A stretch of DNA of 64,000 bases from Rhizobiaceae bacterium (lineage in GTDB: Bacteria > Pseudomonadota > Alphaproteobacteria > Rhizobiales > Rhizobiaceae): NCBI GenBank assembly GCA_905339215.1, contig CAJPFN010000033.1, positions 32,988 through 96,987 on the forward strand, given 5' to 3'. Both the position numbers and the translations under genes were made by a program. The notes beneath the pieces were generated by a model. That model was given only the letters and a program-made list of their open reading frames with translations, did not search any database and was not told where the DNA came from. Below are positions 31,908-42,158 of this stretch, in pieces; positions within the stretch are counted from its first letter, which is position 1, and each line of letters begins with the position of its first letter.

Positions 31908-32236
31908 TCCACTGCCTTTCGCGTATCCGGCGTCGCATCGCGACGGCGGTCTCCGTCGCCTTCCTCAGCATGATGCTGGCGCCAGCCGCCCATGCCTCCG
32001 GTTCGTCGATGCCATGGGAGGCGCCGCTCCAGTCGATTCTCCAGTCGATCGAGGGGCCAGTCGCCAAGATCATCGCGGTCATCATCATCATCGTCACCGG
32101 CCTGACGCTGGCCTTCGGCGACACCTCGGGTGGCTTCCGCAGGCTGATCCAGATCGTGTTCGGCCTGTCGATCGCGTTTGCCGCCAGCTCGTTCTTCCTG
32201 TCCTTCTTCTCCTTCGGCGGCGGGGCGCTCGTCTGA
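31904..32236 (+). CDS. trbC: pilin subunit precursor TrbC, 110 aa
   Basis: The start at 31904 lies within the trbB stop and follows CAGGAG. A signal sequence with AHASG cleavage site is followed by two hydrophobic helices (KIIAVIIIIVTGLTLAFGD and LIQIVFGLSIAFAASSFFLSF) around a short polar turn, the standard VirB2/TrbC pilin build. TraF (17309) is the expected maturation enzyme. It overlaps trbD by one base (TGATG). Confidence 0.92.
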   Translation: MIHCLSRIRRRIATAVSVAFLSMMLAPAAHASGSSMPWEAPLQSILQSIEGPVAKIIAVIIIIVTGLTLAFGDTSGGFRRLIQIVFGLSIAFAASSFFLSFFSFGGGALV

Positions 32237-32496
32237 TGGATGAGGTCCCCGGATTCTCCGTCTCGGTCCATCGGGCCCTGACCGAGCCCATTTTGCTCGG
32301 CGGCGCCCCGCGCTCGATCGCCATCCTCAACGGGACGCTGGCGGCGGCCCTCGGCCTCGGCCTGCGCCTGTGGCTGGTCGGGATCGGCCTCTGGGCCATC
32401 GGCCATTTCGCCGCGGTGTGGGCGGCCAAGCGCGATCCGATGTTCGTCGACGTGGTGCGCCGGCATCTGCGCATCCCCGGCCATCTGAGCGTGTGA
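32236..32496 (+). CDS. trbD: conjugal transfer protein TrbD (VirB3 type), 86 aa
   Basis: Small inner-membrane protein with VHRALTEPILLGGAPRSIA and a hydrophobic double segment (about 30-65), the VirB3 pattern. It ends with DPMFVDVVRRHLR as in TrbD/VirB3. The start overlaps the trbC stop by one base. VirB3 proteins associate with the VirB4 ATPase, here trbE immediately downstream. Confidence 0.92.
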   Translation: MDEVPGFSVSVHRALTEPILLGGAPRSIAILNGTLAAALGLGLRLWLVGIGLWAIGHFAAVWAAKRDPMFVDVVRRHLRIPGHLSV

Positions 32497-32505
32497 GACC
32501 GGCCC

Positions 32506-34944
32506 ATGATGAACCTCGCAGAATATCGCCGCACCGCCGCCCGTCTCGCCGACTTTCTGCCCTGGGCCGCGCTCGTTGGCGAAGGCGTCATCCTCAACAA
32601 GGACGGCAGCTTCCAGCGCACAGCGCGCTTTCGCGGCCCCGATCTCGACAGCGCCGTCCCCGCCGAGCTGGTCGCGGTCGCCGGGAGGCTCAACAACGCC
32701 TTTCGCCGCCTGGGCTCGGGTTGGGCGATCTTTGTCGAAGCTGAGCGCCATCCCGTTGGCGCTTACCCGGCAAGCCGCTTTCCCGATCCCGCATCGGCAT
32801 TGGTCGACGCCGAGCGCAAGGCCGCCTTCGAGGAGGACGGCGCGCATTTCGAGTCGAGCTACTTCCTGACCTTCGTCTACTTGCCGCCGGCCGAGGACGC
32901 TGCTCGCGCCGAGACCTGGCTCTACGAGGGGCGCGAGCAGACCGGCGTCGACGCGCACGAGGTCCTGCGCGGTTTCGTCGATCGCACCGACCGCTTCCTT
33001 CAGCTCATCGAGGGCTTCATGCCCGAGTGCGCCTGGCTCGACGACGCCGAAACCCTGACCTACCTCCATGGCTGCGTCTCCTGCCGGCGCCACCGCGTCC
33101 GCGTCCCCGAGATTCCGATGTATCTCGACGCACTGCTGGCGGATCAGCCGCTCACCGGCGGCCTCGAACCGCGCCTCGGCAACGCGCATCTGCGGGTATT
33201 GACGATCGTCGGCTTCCCGACGGCAACCACGCCCGGCATCCTGGACGAACTCAACCGGCTCGCCTTTTCCTATCGCTGGTCGACGCGCGCCGTCCTTCTC
33301 GACAAGACCGACGCCACTAGACTGCTCACCAGAATCCGGCGGCAGTGGTTCGCCAAGCGCAAGTCGATCGCCGCCATCCTCAAGGAGGTGATGACCAACG
33401 AGGCCTCGGTCCTGGTCGACACCGATGCGGCGAACAAGGCCGCCGACGCCGATCTCGCTTTGCAGGAGCTCGGGCAGGATTTCGCAGGGCAAGCCTATGT
33501 GACGGCCACCGTCACCGTCTGGGACGACGATCCCCGGATCGCCGCCGAAAAGCTGCGGCTCGTCGAGAAGGTCATCCAGGGCCGCGACTTCACGGCGATG
33601 CCGGAGACGATTAACGCCGTCGATGCCTGGCTCGGCTCGCTGCCCGGCCATGTCTACGCCAATGTCCGGCAGCCGCCGATCTCGACGCTCAACCTCGCCC
33701 ACATGATCCCCCTGTCGGCGGTGTGGGCAGGGCCGGAACGGGACGAGCACTTCGCTGCTCCCCCCTTACTCTTCGGCAAGACCGAGGGCTCGACCCCGTT
33801 CCGGTTTTCCCTTCACGTCGGCGATGTCGGCCACACCCTCGTCGTCGGCCCGACCGGCGCCGGCAAGTCGGTGCTGCTGGCCCTGATGGCGCTCCAGTTC
33901 CGGCGCTACCCGCAAGCCCAGGTCTTCGCCTTCGACTTCGGCGGCTCGATCCGCGCCGCGGCGCTGGGCATGGGTGGTGACTGGCACGACCTCGGCGGTG
34001 GGCTGACCGAAGGTGCGGAGACGTCCGTCTCGCTGCAGCCGCTCGCGCGCATCCATGACGTGCCAGAGCGTGCCTGGGCGGCCGATTGGATCGTCGCGAT
34101 CTTGATGCGCGAAGGCATCGCCATCGATCCGCAAGTCAAGGAGCATCTCTGGTCGGCGCTGACCTCGCTCGCCAGCGCGCCCGTCGGCGAGCGGACGATC
34201 ACGGGGCTCGCCGTGTTGCTGCAATCGAACGATTTGAAGCAGGCGCTCAGGCCTTATTGCGTCGGGGGCGCCTACGGCCGACTGCTCGACGCGGAGTCCG
34301 AACAACTTGGGCATGCCTCGGTACAGGCGTTCGAGACCGAGGGGCTGATCGGCACCGGCGCGGCAGCAGCCGTGCTCGCCTATCTCTTCCATCGCATCGA
34401 GGACCGCCTCGACGGCAGCTCCACACTGCTGATCGTGGACGAAGGCTGGCTCGCCCTCGATGACGAGGGCTTCGCCGGCCAGCTCCGCGAGTGGCTGAAG
34501 ACGCTGCGCAAGAAGAACGCTTCTGTCGTCTTCGCCACGCAATCGCTCTCCGACATCGACGGCTCGGCGATCGCGCCGGCGATCATCGAAAGCTGCCAGA
34601 CCCGGATGCTGCTGCCGAACGAGCGGGCGATCGAGCCGCAGATCACGGCCATCTATCGCCGCTTCGGCCTCAACGACCGGCAGATCGAGATTCTCGCCCG
34701 CGCCATGCCGAAGCGCGACTATTACTGCCAGTCGCGGCGCGGCAACCGGCTCTTCGAGCTGGGCCTGAGCGAGGTCGCGCTCGCGCTCTGCGCCGCGTCA
34801 TCCAAGACCGACCAGGCTGCTATCGCGCGCATCCTCAAGAGCGAAGGCCGCGACGGCTTCCTTGCCGCGTGGCTGCGCCACCGTGGCGTCGCCTGGGCCG
34901 CCGACCTCATTCCCGACCTCACCAACCTGGAGATCAAGCCATGA
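32506..34944 (+). CDS. trbE: conjugal transfer ATPase TrbE (VirB4 type), 812 aa
   Basis: Begins MMNLAEYRRTAARLADFLPW. VGPTGAGKSVLLALM gives Walker A at 448-455, and TLLIVDEGWLALDD Walker B; ASVVFATQSLSDIDGSAIAP follows. Length and order match VirB4/TrbE. Either of the two adjacent ATGs may be used. It supplies energy for pilus assembly and DNA export. Its stop overlaps the trbJ start (ATGA). Confidence 0.95.
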   Translation: MMNLAEYRRTAARLADFLPWAALVGEGVILNKDGSFQRTARFRGPDLDSAVPAELVAVAGRLNNAFRRLGSGWAIFVEAERHPVGAYPASRFPDPASALVDAERKAAFEEDGAHFESSYFLTFVYLPPAEDAARAETWLYEGREQTGVDAHEVLRGFVDRTDRFLQLIEGFMPECAWLDDAETLTYLHGCVSCRRHRVRVPEIPMYLDALLADQPLTGGLEPRLGNAHLRVLTIVGFPTATTPGILDELNRLAFSYRWSTRAVLLDKTDATRLLTRIRRQWFAKRKSIAAILKEVMTNEASVLVDTDAANKAADADLALQELGQDFAGQAYVTATVTVWDDDPRIAAEKLRLVEKVIQGRDFTAMPETINAVDAWLGSLPGHVYANVRQPPISTLNLAHMIPLSAVWAGPERDEHFAAPPLLFGKTEGSTPFRFSLHVGDVGHTLVVGPTGAGKSVLLALMALQFRRYPQAQVFAFDFGGSIRAAALGMGGDWHDLGGGLTEGAETSVSLQPLARIHDVPERAWAADWIVAILMREGIAIDPQVKEHLWSALTSLASAPVGERTITGLAVLLQSNDLKQALRPYCVGGAYGRLLDAESEQLGHASVQAFETEGLIGTGAAAAVLAYLFHRIEDRLDGSSTLLIVDEGWLALDDEGFAGQLREWLKTLRKKNASVVFATQSLSDIDGSAIAPAIIESCQTRMLLPNERAIEPQITAIYRRFGLNDRQIEILARAMPKRDYYCQSRRGNRLFELGLSEVALALCAASSKTDQAAIARILKSEGRDGFLAAWLRHRGVAWAADLIPDLTNLEIKP

Positions 34945-35702
34945 TTATCCATCGTTCCCGCGCGGCGCTTCTCGCCGCGACCATCTTGGCGCTGCCCGTC
35001 GCCGTCTCTCCCCTGTTCGTGCAGCCGGCAGCCGCCGCCTGGATCGTCTACGATCCGACCAACTATGCGCAGAACGTGCTGCAGGCGGCGCGGGCGCTGG
35101 AGCAGATCAACAACCAGATCACCTCGCTTCAGAACGAAGCGCAGATGCTGATCAATCAGGCGCGCAACCTTGCCAGCCTGCCTTACTCATCGCTGCAGCA
35201 GCTCCAGCAATCGGTGCAACGCACGCAGCAGCTCCTGAATCAGGCGCAGAACATCGCCTTCGACGTCCAGCAGATCGACCAGGCGTTCCAATCGACCTAC
35301 GGCAGCGCCTCGCTCACGGCTTCGGATCAGCAACTCGTCACCCAAGCGCGCGAACGCTGGCAGAATACCGTCGCCGGGCTTCAGGATGCGATGCGCGTCC
35401 AGGCGGGTGTCGTCGGCAATATCGAAACCAACCGCGCGCAGATGTCGGCGCTCGTCGGCCAGAGCCAGAATGCCGCCGGCGCGCTGCAGGCAACTCAGGC
35501 CGGCAACGAGCTTCTCGCGCTCCAGGCGCAGCAGCTCGCCGACCTGACCGCGGTGGTCGCCGCCAACGGGCGGGCACAGGCACTCTCCGAAGCCGAGCGT
35601 GCCGCAGCAGCCGAACAGGGCCGCGAGCAGCGCCGGCGGTTTCTGACGCCGGGCGTCGGCTACCAGCCCGGCAATGCCCGCATGTTCCAGAACGGCAACT
35701 GA
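34941..35702 (+). CDS. trbJ: conjugal transfer protein TrbJ (VirB5 type), 253 aa
   Basis: A cleavable signal peptide (AALLAATILALPVAVSPLFV, then AAAAWIV) is followed by the TrbJ hallmark VYDPTNYAQNVLQAARALEQ and long Gln-rich helices (LQQLQQSVQRTQQLLNQAQN). Periplasmic, minor pilus component and adhesion factor in VirB5-like systems. It overlaps trbE by four bases. Confidence 0.93.
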   Translation: MIIHRSRAALLAATILALPVAVSPLFVQPAAAAWIVYDPTNYAQNVLQAARALEQINNQITSLQNEAQMLINQARNLASLPYSSLQQLQQSVQRTQQLLNQAQNIAFDVQQIDQAFQSTYGSASLTASDQQLVTQARERWQNTVAGLQDAMRVQAGVVGNIETNRAQMSALVGQSQNAAGALQATQAGNELLALQAQQLADLTAVVAANGRAQALSEAERAAAAEQGREQRRRFLTPGVGYQPGNARMFQNGN

Positions 35703-35712
35703 GGGCGGGGTC

Positions 35713-36012
35713 ATGGACGGCAAGATGCTGGCCCGCCTCGGCGCCGTCGTGTTCGTCGCGGTGGCGATCACCGCAACGGCCATCGAGCTGACCCGGAAGG
35801 GCGAAGAGCCGGCCGCCCGGTCTGAGAGACCGGCCGAGACATCCTCGGCCGATCCGCTTCGCGACGAATTGCGGCGCTGTCAGCGCCTCGGCGAGGCGGC
35901 GATCCGCGACCCCGCCTGCCTGCGCGCCTGGGCTGACAATCGCGAGCGCTTTCTCGCACCCGGCTCATCGCCCGCCGTCCCGCCGTCGGCATCACCTTCA
36001 GACACCCGATAG
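35713..36012 (+). CDS. trbK: TrbK-like (TrbK-alt) small membrane protein, 99 aa
   Basis: Starts MDGKMLARLGAVVFVAVAIT after GAGGGCGGGG. One N-terminal membrane segment is followed by a periplasmic part with two cysteines (LRRCQRLGEAAIRDPACLRAWADN), the pattern of the alternate TrbK group, which lacks the lipobox of RP4 TrbK. In RP4 TrbK gives entry exclusion, and this protein is often annotated so by position; direct evidence is lacking. Confidence 0.8.
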   Translation: MDGKMLARLGAVVFVAVAITATAIELTRKGEEPAARSERPAETSSADPLRDELRRCQRLGEAAIRDPACLRAWADNRERFLAPGSSPAVPPSASPSDTR

Positions 36013-36017
36013 GCATC

Positions 36018-37364
36018 ATGGGCGGCACCGGCGTCATCGACCATTTTCTCGAGGTCTTTACCCGCTACATCGACAGCGGGTTCGGCCTGCTTGGATCCGA
36101 GGTCGCGTTCATCGCGACCACGCTGATCGTCATCGACGTGACGCTGGCCGCGCTGTTCTGGAGCTGGGGCGCCGACGACGACATCATCGCGCGCCTCGTC
36201 AAGAAGACCCTGTTCGTCGGCGTCTTCGCCTACATCATCTCCAACTGGAACAATCTCGCCCGCATCGTCTTCGAGAGCTTCGCCGGCCTCGGCCTCAAGG
36301 CGAGCGGGACCGGCTTCTCGACCGCAGATCTCCTGCGACCCGGCAAGGTGGCGCAGACCGGCCTCGATGCCGGCCGACCGCTGCTCGACTCCATCTCCGA
36401 CCTGATGGGCTACTGGTCCTTTTTCGAGAACTTCATCCAGATCGCTTGCATGTTCCTCGCCTGGGCTCTGGTGCTGCTCGCCTTCTTCATCCTCGCCGTC
36501 CAGCTTTTCGTCACGCTGATCGAGTTCAAGCTGACGACGCTCGCCGGTTTCGTGCTCATTCCCTTCGGCCTCTTCGGCAAGTCCGCCTTCATGGCCGAAC
36601 GGGTGCTCGGCAACATCATATCGTCGGGCATCAAGGTTCTTGTGCTCGCCGTCATCATCGGCATCGGGTCGACGCTCTTTTCCGAATTCACCGCCGGCTT
36701 CGGCGGCGCGACCCCGACCATCGACGAGGCGATGGCGATTGTCCTCGCCGCGCTGTCGTTGCTCGGCCTCGGCATTTTCGGCCCCGGCATCGCCAATGGT
36801 CTCGTCTCCGGCGGCCCGCAGCTCGGCGCGGGCGCTGCCGTCGGAGCCGGCCTCGCCGCCGGCGGTGCGATGGTGGCGGCAGGAGCGGCAGGCGGTATGG
36901 CGCTTCGCGGAGGCGCGGCCGCCCTGTCCGGTGGAGCCGCCGCCGCGCGGGGCGGGGCCGCGCTCGCGGGCGGCGCATCGACCGCCTACAGCCTCGGCGC
37001 CGCCGGCCAGACGGGCGCCGCGAGTGTGGCTTCCGGCCTTGGCGCCGTTGCCCACGCAGCGGGCGGCGCGGCCATATCGCCCCTTCGCCGTGCGGCAACG
37101 CGCACCTCCCAAGCCATGAAGTCGAGCTTCACCGGGGGCGGCAAATCCGCCCTCGAATTCACGGGCGGCACTTCGACCATGGGCACGATCGGCGGAGGCG
37201 GGGCCGAGGCGCCCGCTCGGGCTGACGGCCCGCCGGATTGGGCTAGGCGGATGAAGCGCTCCCAGACCATGAGTCACGGCGTGTCCGCCGCCGCGCACGC
37301 CGTCCGTGCGGGCGACAGCCATGGCTCCGGCTCTTCCATCAATCTTTCCGAAAGTGATCGCTGA
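36018..37364 (+). CDS. trbL: conjugal transfer protein TrbL (VirB6 type), 448 aa
   Basis: Multi-pass membrane protein: GVIDHFLEVFTRYIDSGF, then about six hydrophobic segments up to residue 270, including FFILAVQLFVTLIEFKLTTL and AGFVLIPFGLFGKSAFMAER. The C-terminal third is Gly/Ala-rich low complexity (GAGAAVGAGLAAGGAMVAAG) ending in a polar tail. This matches TrbL/VirB6, the inner-membrane pore part. The stop shares one base with the trbF start. Confidence 0.93.
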   Translation: MGGTGVIDHFLEVFTRYIDSGFGLLGSEVAFIATTLIVIDVTLAALFWSWGADDDIIARLVKKTLFVGVFAYIISNWNNLARIVFESFAGLGLKASGTGFSTADLLRPGKVAQTGLDAGRPLLDSISDLMGYWSFFENFIQIACMFLAWALVLLAFFILAVQLFVTLIEFKLTTLAGFVLIPFGLFGKSAFMAERVLGNIISSGIKVLVLAVIIGIGSTLFSEFTAGFGGATPTIDEAMAIVLAALSLLGLGIFGPGIANGLVSGGPQLGAGAAVGAGLAAGGAMVAAGAAGGMALRGGAAALSGGAAAARGGAALAGGASTAYSLGAAGQTGAASVASGLGAVAHAAGGAAISPLRRAATRTSQAMKSSFTGGGKSALEFTGGTSTMGTIGGGGAEAPARADGPPDWARRMKRSQTMSHGVSAAAHAVRAGDSHGSGSSINLSESDR

Positions 37365-38043
37365 TGTTCAAACGACCATCCACCCATTACGGCAGGACGC
37401 CCGAGCCGGAAACGCCCTACCAAAAGGCCGCGCAGGTGTGGGACGAGCGCATCGGCTCGGCGCGCGTCCAGGCGAGAAACTGGCGGCTGATGGCCTTCGG
37501 CTGCCTGATCCTCTCGGCCGGATTCGCCGCGGCCCTCGCCTGGCAGTCTGGGCGCGGCACCATCGTCCCCTGGGTGGTGCAGGTCGACAATCTCGGCCAG
37601 GCGCAAGCGGTGGCCCCGGCGGTTGCCGATTATCGTCCGACCGACCCTCAGATCGCCTGGCACCTTGCCCGCTTCATCGAGCAGGTCCGCTCGATTCCCG
37701 CCGACGCGATCATCGTGCGGCAGAACTGGTTGCGCGCCTACGATTTCACGACCGACCGAGGCGCGATGGCGCTCAACGACTACGCCCGCTCGAACGATCC
37801 CTTCACCAGGGTCGGCAAGCAGCAGGTCGCGGTCGATGTCTCGAGCGTCATCCGGGCATCGCCCGAGTCTTTCCGCGTCGCCTGGACAGAGCGCCGGTAC
37901 CATGACGGCGCGCTCGCCGAGACCTCGCGCTGGACCGCCATCCTCACCGTCGTCGTGCAGCCACCGCGCGACACCGAGAAACTCCGGGCCAACCCGCTCG
38001 GCATCTACGTCAACGCCATCAACTGGTCACGGGAGCTTGGGCA

Positions 38044-38047
<4 letters not shown>
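37364..38047 (+). CDS. trbF: conjugal transfer protein TrbF (VirB8 type), 227 aa
   Basis: N-terminal cytosolic tail TPYQKAAQVWDERIGSARVQ, one membrane anchor (residues 42-62), and the periplasmic VirB8-like domain with LRAYDFTTDRGAMALNDYA and WTERRYHDGALAETSRWTA. Length is normal for TrbF. It overlaps trbG by four bases (ATGA). Confidence 0.94.
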
Positions 38048-39089
<1,042 letters not shown>

Positions 39090-39093
<4 letters not shown>

Positions 39094-40316
39094 GTGACAA
39101 CGATCACCGGAAAGAGGAAGGGTCAGAGACCGACGAGGCTCGGCCGCTGACCGGCGAGCCCGCGGCGCCGCCCGCCATGCGTCTGCGCGTCGAGCGGCCG
39201 CGCGTCACGCGGCTGTCGCCGAAGGTGCTGGCCGGAATCGGCCTCATCGCCTGCGCCGGCATCGGCGGCGCGCTGATCTACGCGCTGCAGACCCGCGACG
39301 GCGGCAACCAGGCGCAGGAACTTTACTCGACCGAGAACCGCACGATGGCGGATGGCCTCGCCGGGCTGCCGCGCGACTATACCGGTCCGATCCTGGGGCA
39401 ACCACTCCCCGGCGATCTCGGCCGCCCGATCCTCGACGCACAGAACCGCGGCCAGACCGTCCTGGTGCCCGGAATGGCGGCGCCAACCCCGGGCATCAGC
39501 GCCGAAGAGCAGCGCCGACTCCAGGAGATCGAGACCGCCCGCACGAGCCGGCTGTTTGCAGCGACCGAGACCCGCCCGCCTTCAGCCGCCAGTCCCGATT
39601 CCGCGTCGTCCAATCAGCCGGTCCTGCCGGACCTCGCCAGTCTGGGCCTGGTGCCACAGCCCGCGACGCCCTCGGCGCAGGAGCGGCAACTCGCCTTCCT
39701 CAATGCGGCCGTCGATCGCCGCACCGTCTCGCCCGACCGCATCGCCGCGCCTGCTTCTCCTTATGTGCTCCAGGCGGGCGCCGTCATCCCGGCGGCCTTG
39801 ATCACCGGCATCCGCTCCGACCTGCCGGGCCAGATCACCGCGCAGGTGACGGAGAACGTCTACGACAGCCCGACCGGCCGGCTGCTGCTCGTGCCCCAGG
39901 GCACCCGACTGATCGGCCAGTATGACAATGGAGTCGGTTTCGGCCAAAAGCGCGTACTCCTCGTTTGGAATCGGCTCATCATGCCGAACGGCCGCTCCAT
40001 CGTGCTCGAGCGCCAGCCGGGTGCGGACGCTGAAGGCTATGCCGGCCTCGAGGACGGAGTCGACTATCATTGGTGGGACATCGCCAAGGCGGCTGCGCTC
40101 TCGACCCTGCTCGGCGTCGGCGCGGAACTTGCCGCCGACGACAATGATCGTCTGATCAGCGCCATTCGCGGCGGCGCGCAGGACACGATCAACGATGCCG
40201 GCCAGCAGATCGTTCGACGCCAGCTCAACGTCGCACCGACGCTGACCATCCGGCCCGGCTTTCCCGTCCGCGTGATCGTTACGCGCGACCTTGTCCTCGA
40301 ACCCTATGGCGGATGA
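39090..40316 (+). CDS. trbI: conjugal transfer protein TrbI (VirB10 type), 408 aa
   Basis: GTG start at 39090 inside the trbG stop, with GGGAGG upstream. A cytosolic tail, a membrane segment (VLAGIGLIACAGIGGALIYA), a Pro-rich periplasmic linker and the VirB10 beta-barrel domain follow: VLQAGAVIPAALITGIRSDL, ITAQVTENVYDSPTGRLLLV, PQGTRLIGQYDNGVGFGQKR and the C-terminal PVRVIVTRDLVLEPY. It connects inner and outer membrane complexes. Confidence 0.95.
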
Positions 40317-40319
40317 TCC

Positions 40320-40562
40320 ATGGCGAAACTGAAACTCGGCCCCATCGCCGACGACCGACCGGTCAAGCTCACCATCGAGCTTCCCGCCGCGGTGCATCGC
40401 GACCTCGTCGCCTATGCCGAGGTTCTGGGCCGGGAGACGGGCCTGCCTGTCAGCGAGCCGGCCAAGCTGATCGCCCCGATGGTGGAACGCTTCATGGCGA
40501 CCGATCGCGCGTTCGCGAAGGCGCGGCGGAAACCTCAGGCGCCATTGGACAGCAAGGGATAG
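40320..40562 (+). CDS. DUF2274 family protein, 80 aa
   Basis: MAKLKLGPIADDRPVKLTIE followed by LPAAVHRDLVAYAEVLGRET is the DUF2274 pattern, a short RHH-like protein always found after trbI in this ICE type. The start lies 3 bases after the trbI stop. It may regulate the transfer operon, which is unproven. Its last 28 bases overlap the 3' end of the convergent LysR gene. Confidence 0.88.
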   Translation: MAKLKLGPIADDRPVKLTIELPAAVHRDLVAYAEVLGRETGLPVSEPAKLIAPMVERFMATDRAFAKARRKPQAPLDSKG

Positions 40563-41452
40563 CGTTCTTCGAGCAGCTTGAGGAAATGCGCCAGCGCCGG
40601 ATTGTCGTTGTCGTCTTGCCAGTAGGCGGCATAGCTGATCCGGCTCGGGCCGTTGCCGTCGCGCGCCTCGCGATAGACGACGCCCACATAGCTGGCGCCA
40701 ATGCATGCCTCGCACATCAGGCTGACGCCGAATCCTGCGCCGACCAGGCTCTTGATGTTCTCGCGGCTGATGTCATGGCTGATGACCTTCGGCCGCTCGC
40801 CGGGCGCGGCGAGCTTCGCCAGAAGGATGTCCTGAATCTCCGGTCCCGGATCGCGGTGGCTGAGGAGGAAGGTTTCGTCCTTGAGATCCGTCCAGTAGAC
40901 GATGTTGTTGCTGGCCAGCCGGTGGCCTTCGGGCAGCGCGACCATGACGCGCTCGCTCCAAAGCGGCATGGCCTTCACATTGCGTGCGGTCGGCTCTCCG
41001 GTGACGATGGCGACGTCGAGCGTGCCGCGCTCCAGGCCGGCGAATAGGCTCCGCCGCGTTCCCTCGATCGTCTGAATGTCCACTTTCGGGAAGCGGGCCG
41101 CGTACTCCATCAGGCTGGCACGCAGATTGCCGGCCGAGAGCGACGTGTAGAACCCGATGGTGAGCTGGCCCGATTCGCCCTTGCCCATGTCTTTGGCGGT
41201 CGCCGCCATATGGTCGACGGTTTCGACAAGGTGGCGGGAGGTCCGCAGCACTTCGGCGCCGGCGGTCGTCAGGCGCACACCGCCGCTGGTTCGCTCGAAC
41301 ACTTTGACGCCCAGACGGTCTTCCATCTGCCGAATGCAGCGGCTCAGTGTCGACTGCTTGACACCAAGTTCCTCAGCCGCGCGTCTGAAGCTCCTGAAAT
41401 GAGCAGCGGCGACCGCATAGCGTAGATGTCTCAGTTCGATACCCGCTACCAG
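40535..41452 (-). CDS. LysR-type regulator with no standard start codon
   Basis: From ATG 41326 the frame encodes MEDRLGVKVFERTSGGVRLT and a full LysR effector-binding domain, but it would lack the N-terminal HTH. The HTH is present in the same frame upstream: IELRHLRYAVAAAHFRSFRR and AAEELGVKQSTLSRCIRQ. The open frame reaches back to a TAG at 41468-41470 without ATG, GTG or TTG. AGGAGG (41464-41469) stands 11 bases before a CTG (41452), with a GTA codon directly after, where relatives would have GTG. So either CTG is used or the start was lost by mutation. LysR genes convergent with trb are common at this ICE end. Confidence 0.65.
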   Translation of the reverse strand: MVAGIELRHLRYAVAAAHFRSFRRAAEELGVKQSTLSRCIRQMEDRLGVKVFERTSGGVRLTTAGAEVLRTSRHLVETVDHMAATAKDMGKGESGQLTIGFYTSLSAGNLRASLMEYAARFPKVDIQTIEGTRRSLFAGLERGTLDVAIVTGEPTARNVKAMPLWSERVMVALPEGHRLASNNIVYWTDLKDETFLLSHRDPGPEIQDILLAKLAAPGERPKVISHDISRENIKSLVGAGFGVSLMCEACIGASYVGVVYREARDGNGPSRISYAAYWQDDNDNPALAHFLKLLEERYPLLSNGA

Positions 41453-41470
41453 CGATCGGAACTCCTCCTA

Positions 41471-41834
41471 GGCGCTTCCGGCCCCGCCCAGCCTGGCGTC
41501 ACCGGGAGACTGATGTTCGGCCGATGCGCGACCGTTTGAACGGTATGCCCTAGACACGCCGGAATTGTGTCGCACCCGGACCGCGCAACCGACTCGGATC
41601 ATCAGCCGCTGACAGGAGTATAATCCGATGGGTCTCCGAACGCTAATGAGAAGCATTTGCATATGTCGCCGACGGTTTGTTCGCTTGTCAGCGGACCGCC
41701 GTCAGCGCGCTACGGCATCCGGCGACTTTCGCCCGGCTGCCTAGATTGCACCTAGATCACAACCGACAGGGGCCGCTCTAAGCAAAAACGGCCCCGAAGG
41801 GCCGTCTTCAAGTGCTTGATTTTCCTTTGGAAAA
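41471..41834. other. 364-base gap between LysR and tRNA-Gly, probable ICE end
   Basis: No gene-like frame is seen and no integrase. The right part holds the tRNA terminator (separate entry). The ICE edge probably lies here or inside the 3' end of the tRNA; the matching repeat at the other end is outside the window. Confidence 0.5.
41784..41805 (-). terminator. Rho-independent terminator of the tRNA-Gly transcript
   Basis: On the minus strand ACGGCCC-TTCG-GGGCCGT forms a 7-bp stem with a stable UUCG loop and is followed by TTTT. It starts 30 bases after the tRNA 3' end. Confidence 0.8.
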
Positions 41835-41910
41835 TTGGAGCGGGCGAAGGGATTCGAACCCTCGACCCCAACCTTGGCAAGGTTGTGCTCTACCCCTGAG
41901 CTACACCCGC
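41835..41910 (-). tRNA. tRNA-Gly (anticodon GCC), likely ICE attachment site
   Basis: The minus strand folds into a full cloverleaf: acceptor GCGGGTG/CGCCCGC, D-stem GCTC/GAGC, anticodon stem CAACC/GGTTG with loop TTGCCAA (anticodon GCC), T-arm GAGGGTTCGAATCCCTT (loop TTCGAAT), and an encoded CCA at 41835-41837. The 3' end faces the ICE, as expected when an integrase uses the tRNA 3' half as attB. The tRNA is intact, so integration would have restored it. Confidence 0.95.
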
Positions 41911-42158
41911 TCGCGCGGCCACCGGCCGCAAGCGGGTGCTATATGGCCGAAGAGCCGGCGGAATGCAACAGGGAATTCGCGCTGTCCCGGCACAGGTGGG
42001 AACGGCGCGTCTGAAGGTCCCGCCGCGGCGATGGACAGGCCCGTTTCCTCGCGCCGGCTGTCAAAGCCGCCCGCCGCGCGTCGCCCTGAGTCGCGGCCCT
42101 TGCCTCGACCACCCGCCCCGACATAGAGGAAGGCCGATCAGTCGCAGCCGGAACGACC

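Noticed and set aside
31870..33750. 626-codon minus-strand frame across trbC, trbD and trbE
   Set aside because: Antisense of genes with clear motifs and tight operon spacing.
36830..37120. Repeat-like Gly/Ala stretch in trbL
   Set aside because: Low-complexity tail usual for TrbL; not a DNA repeat element.
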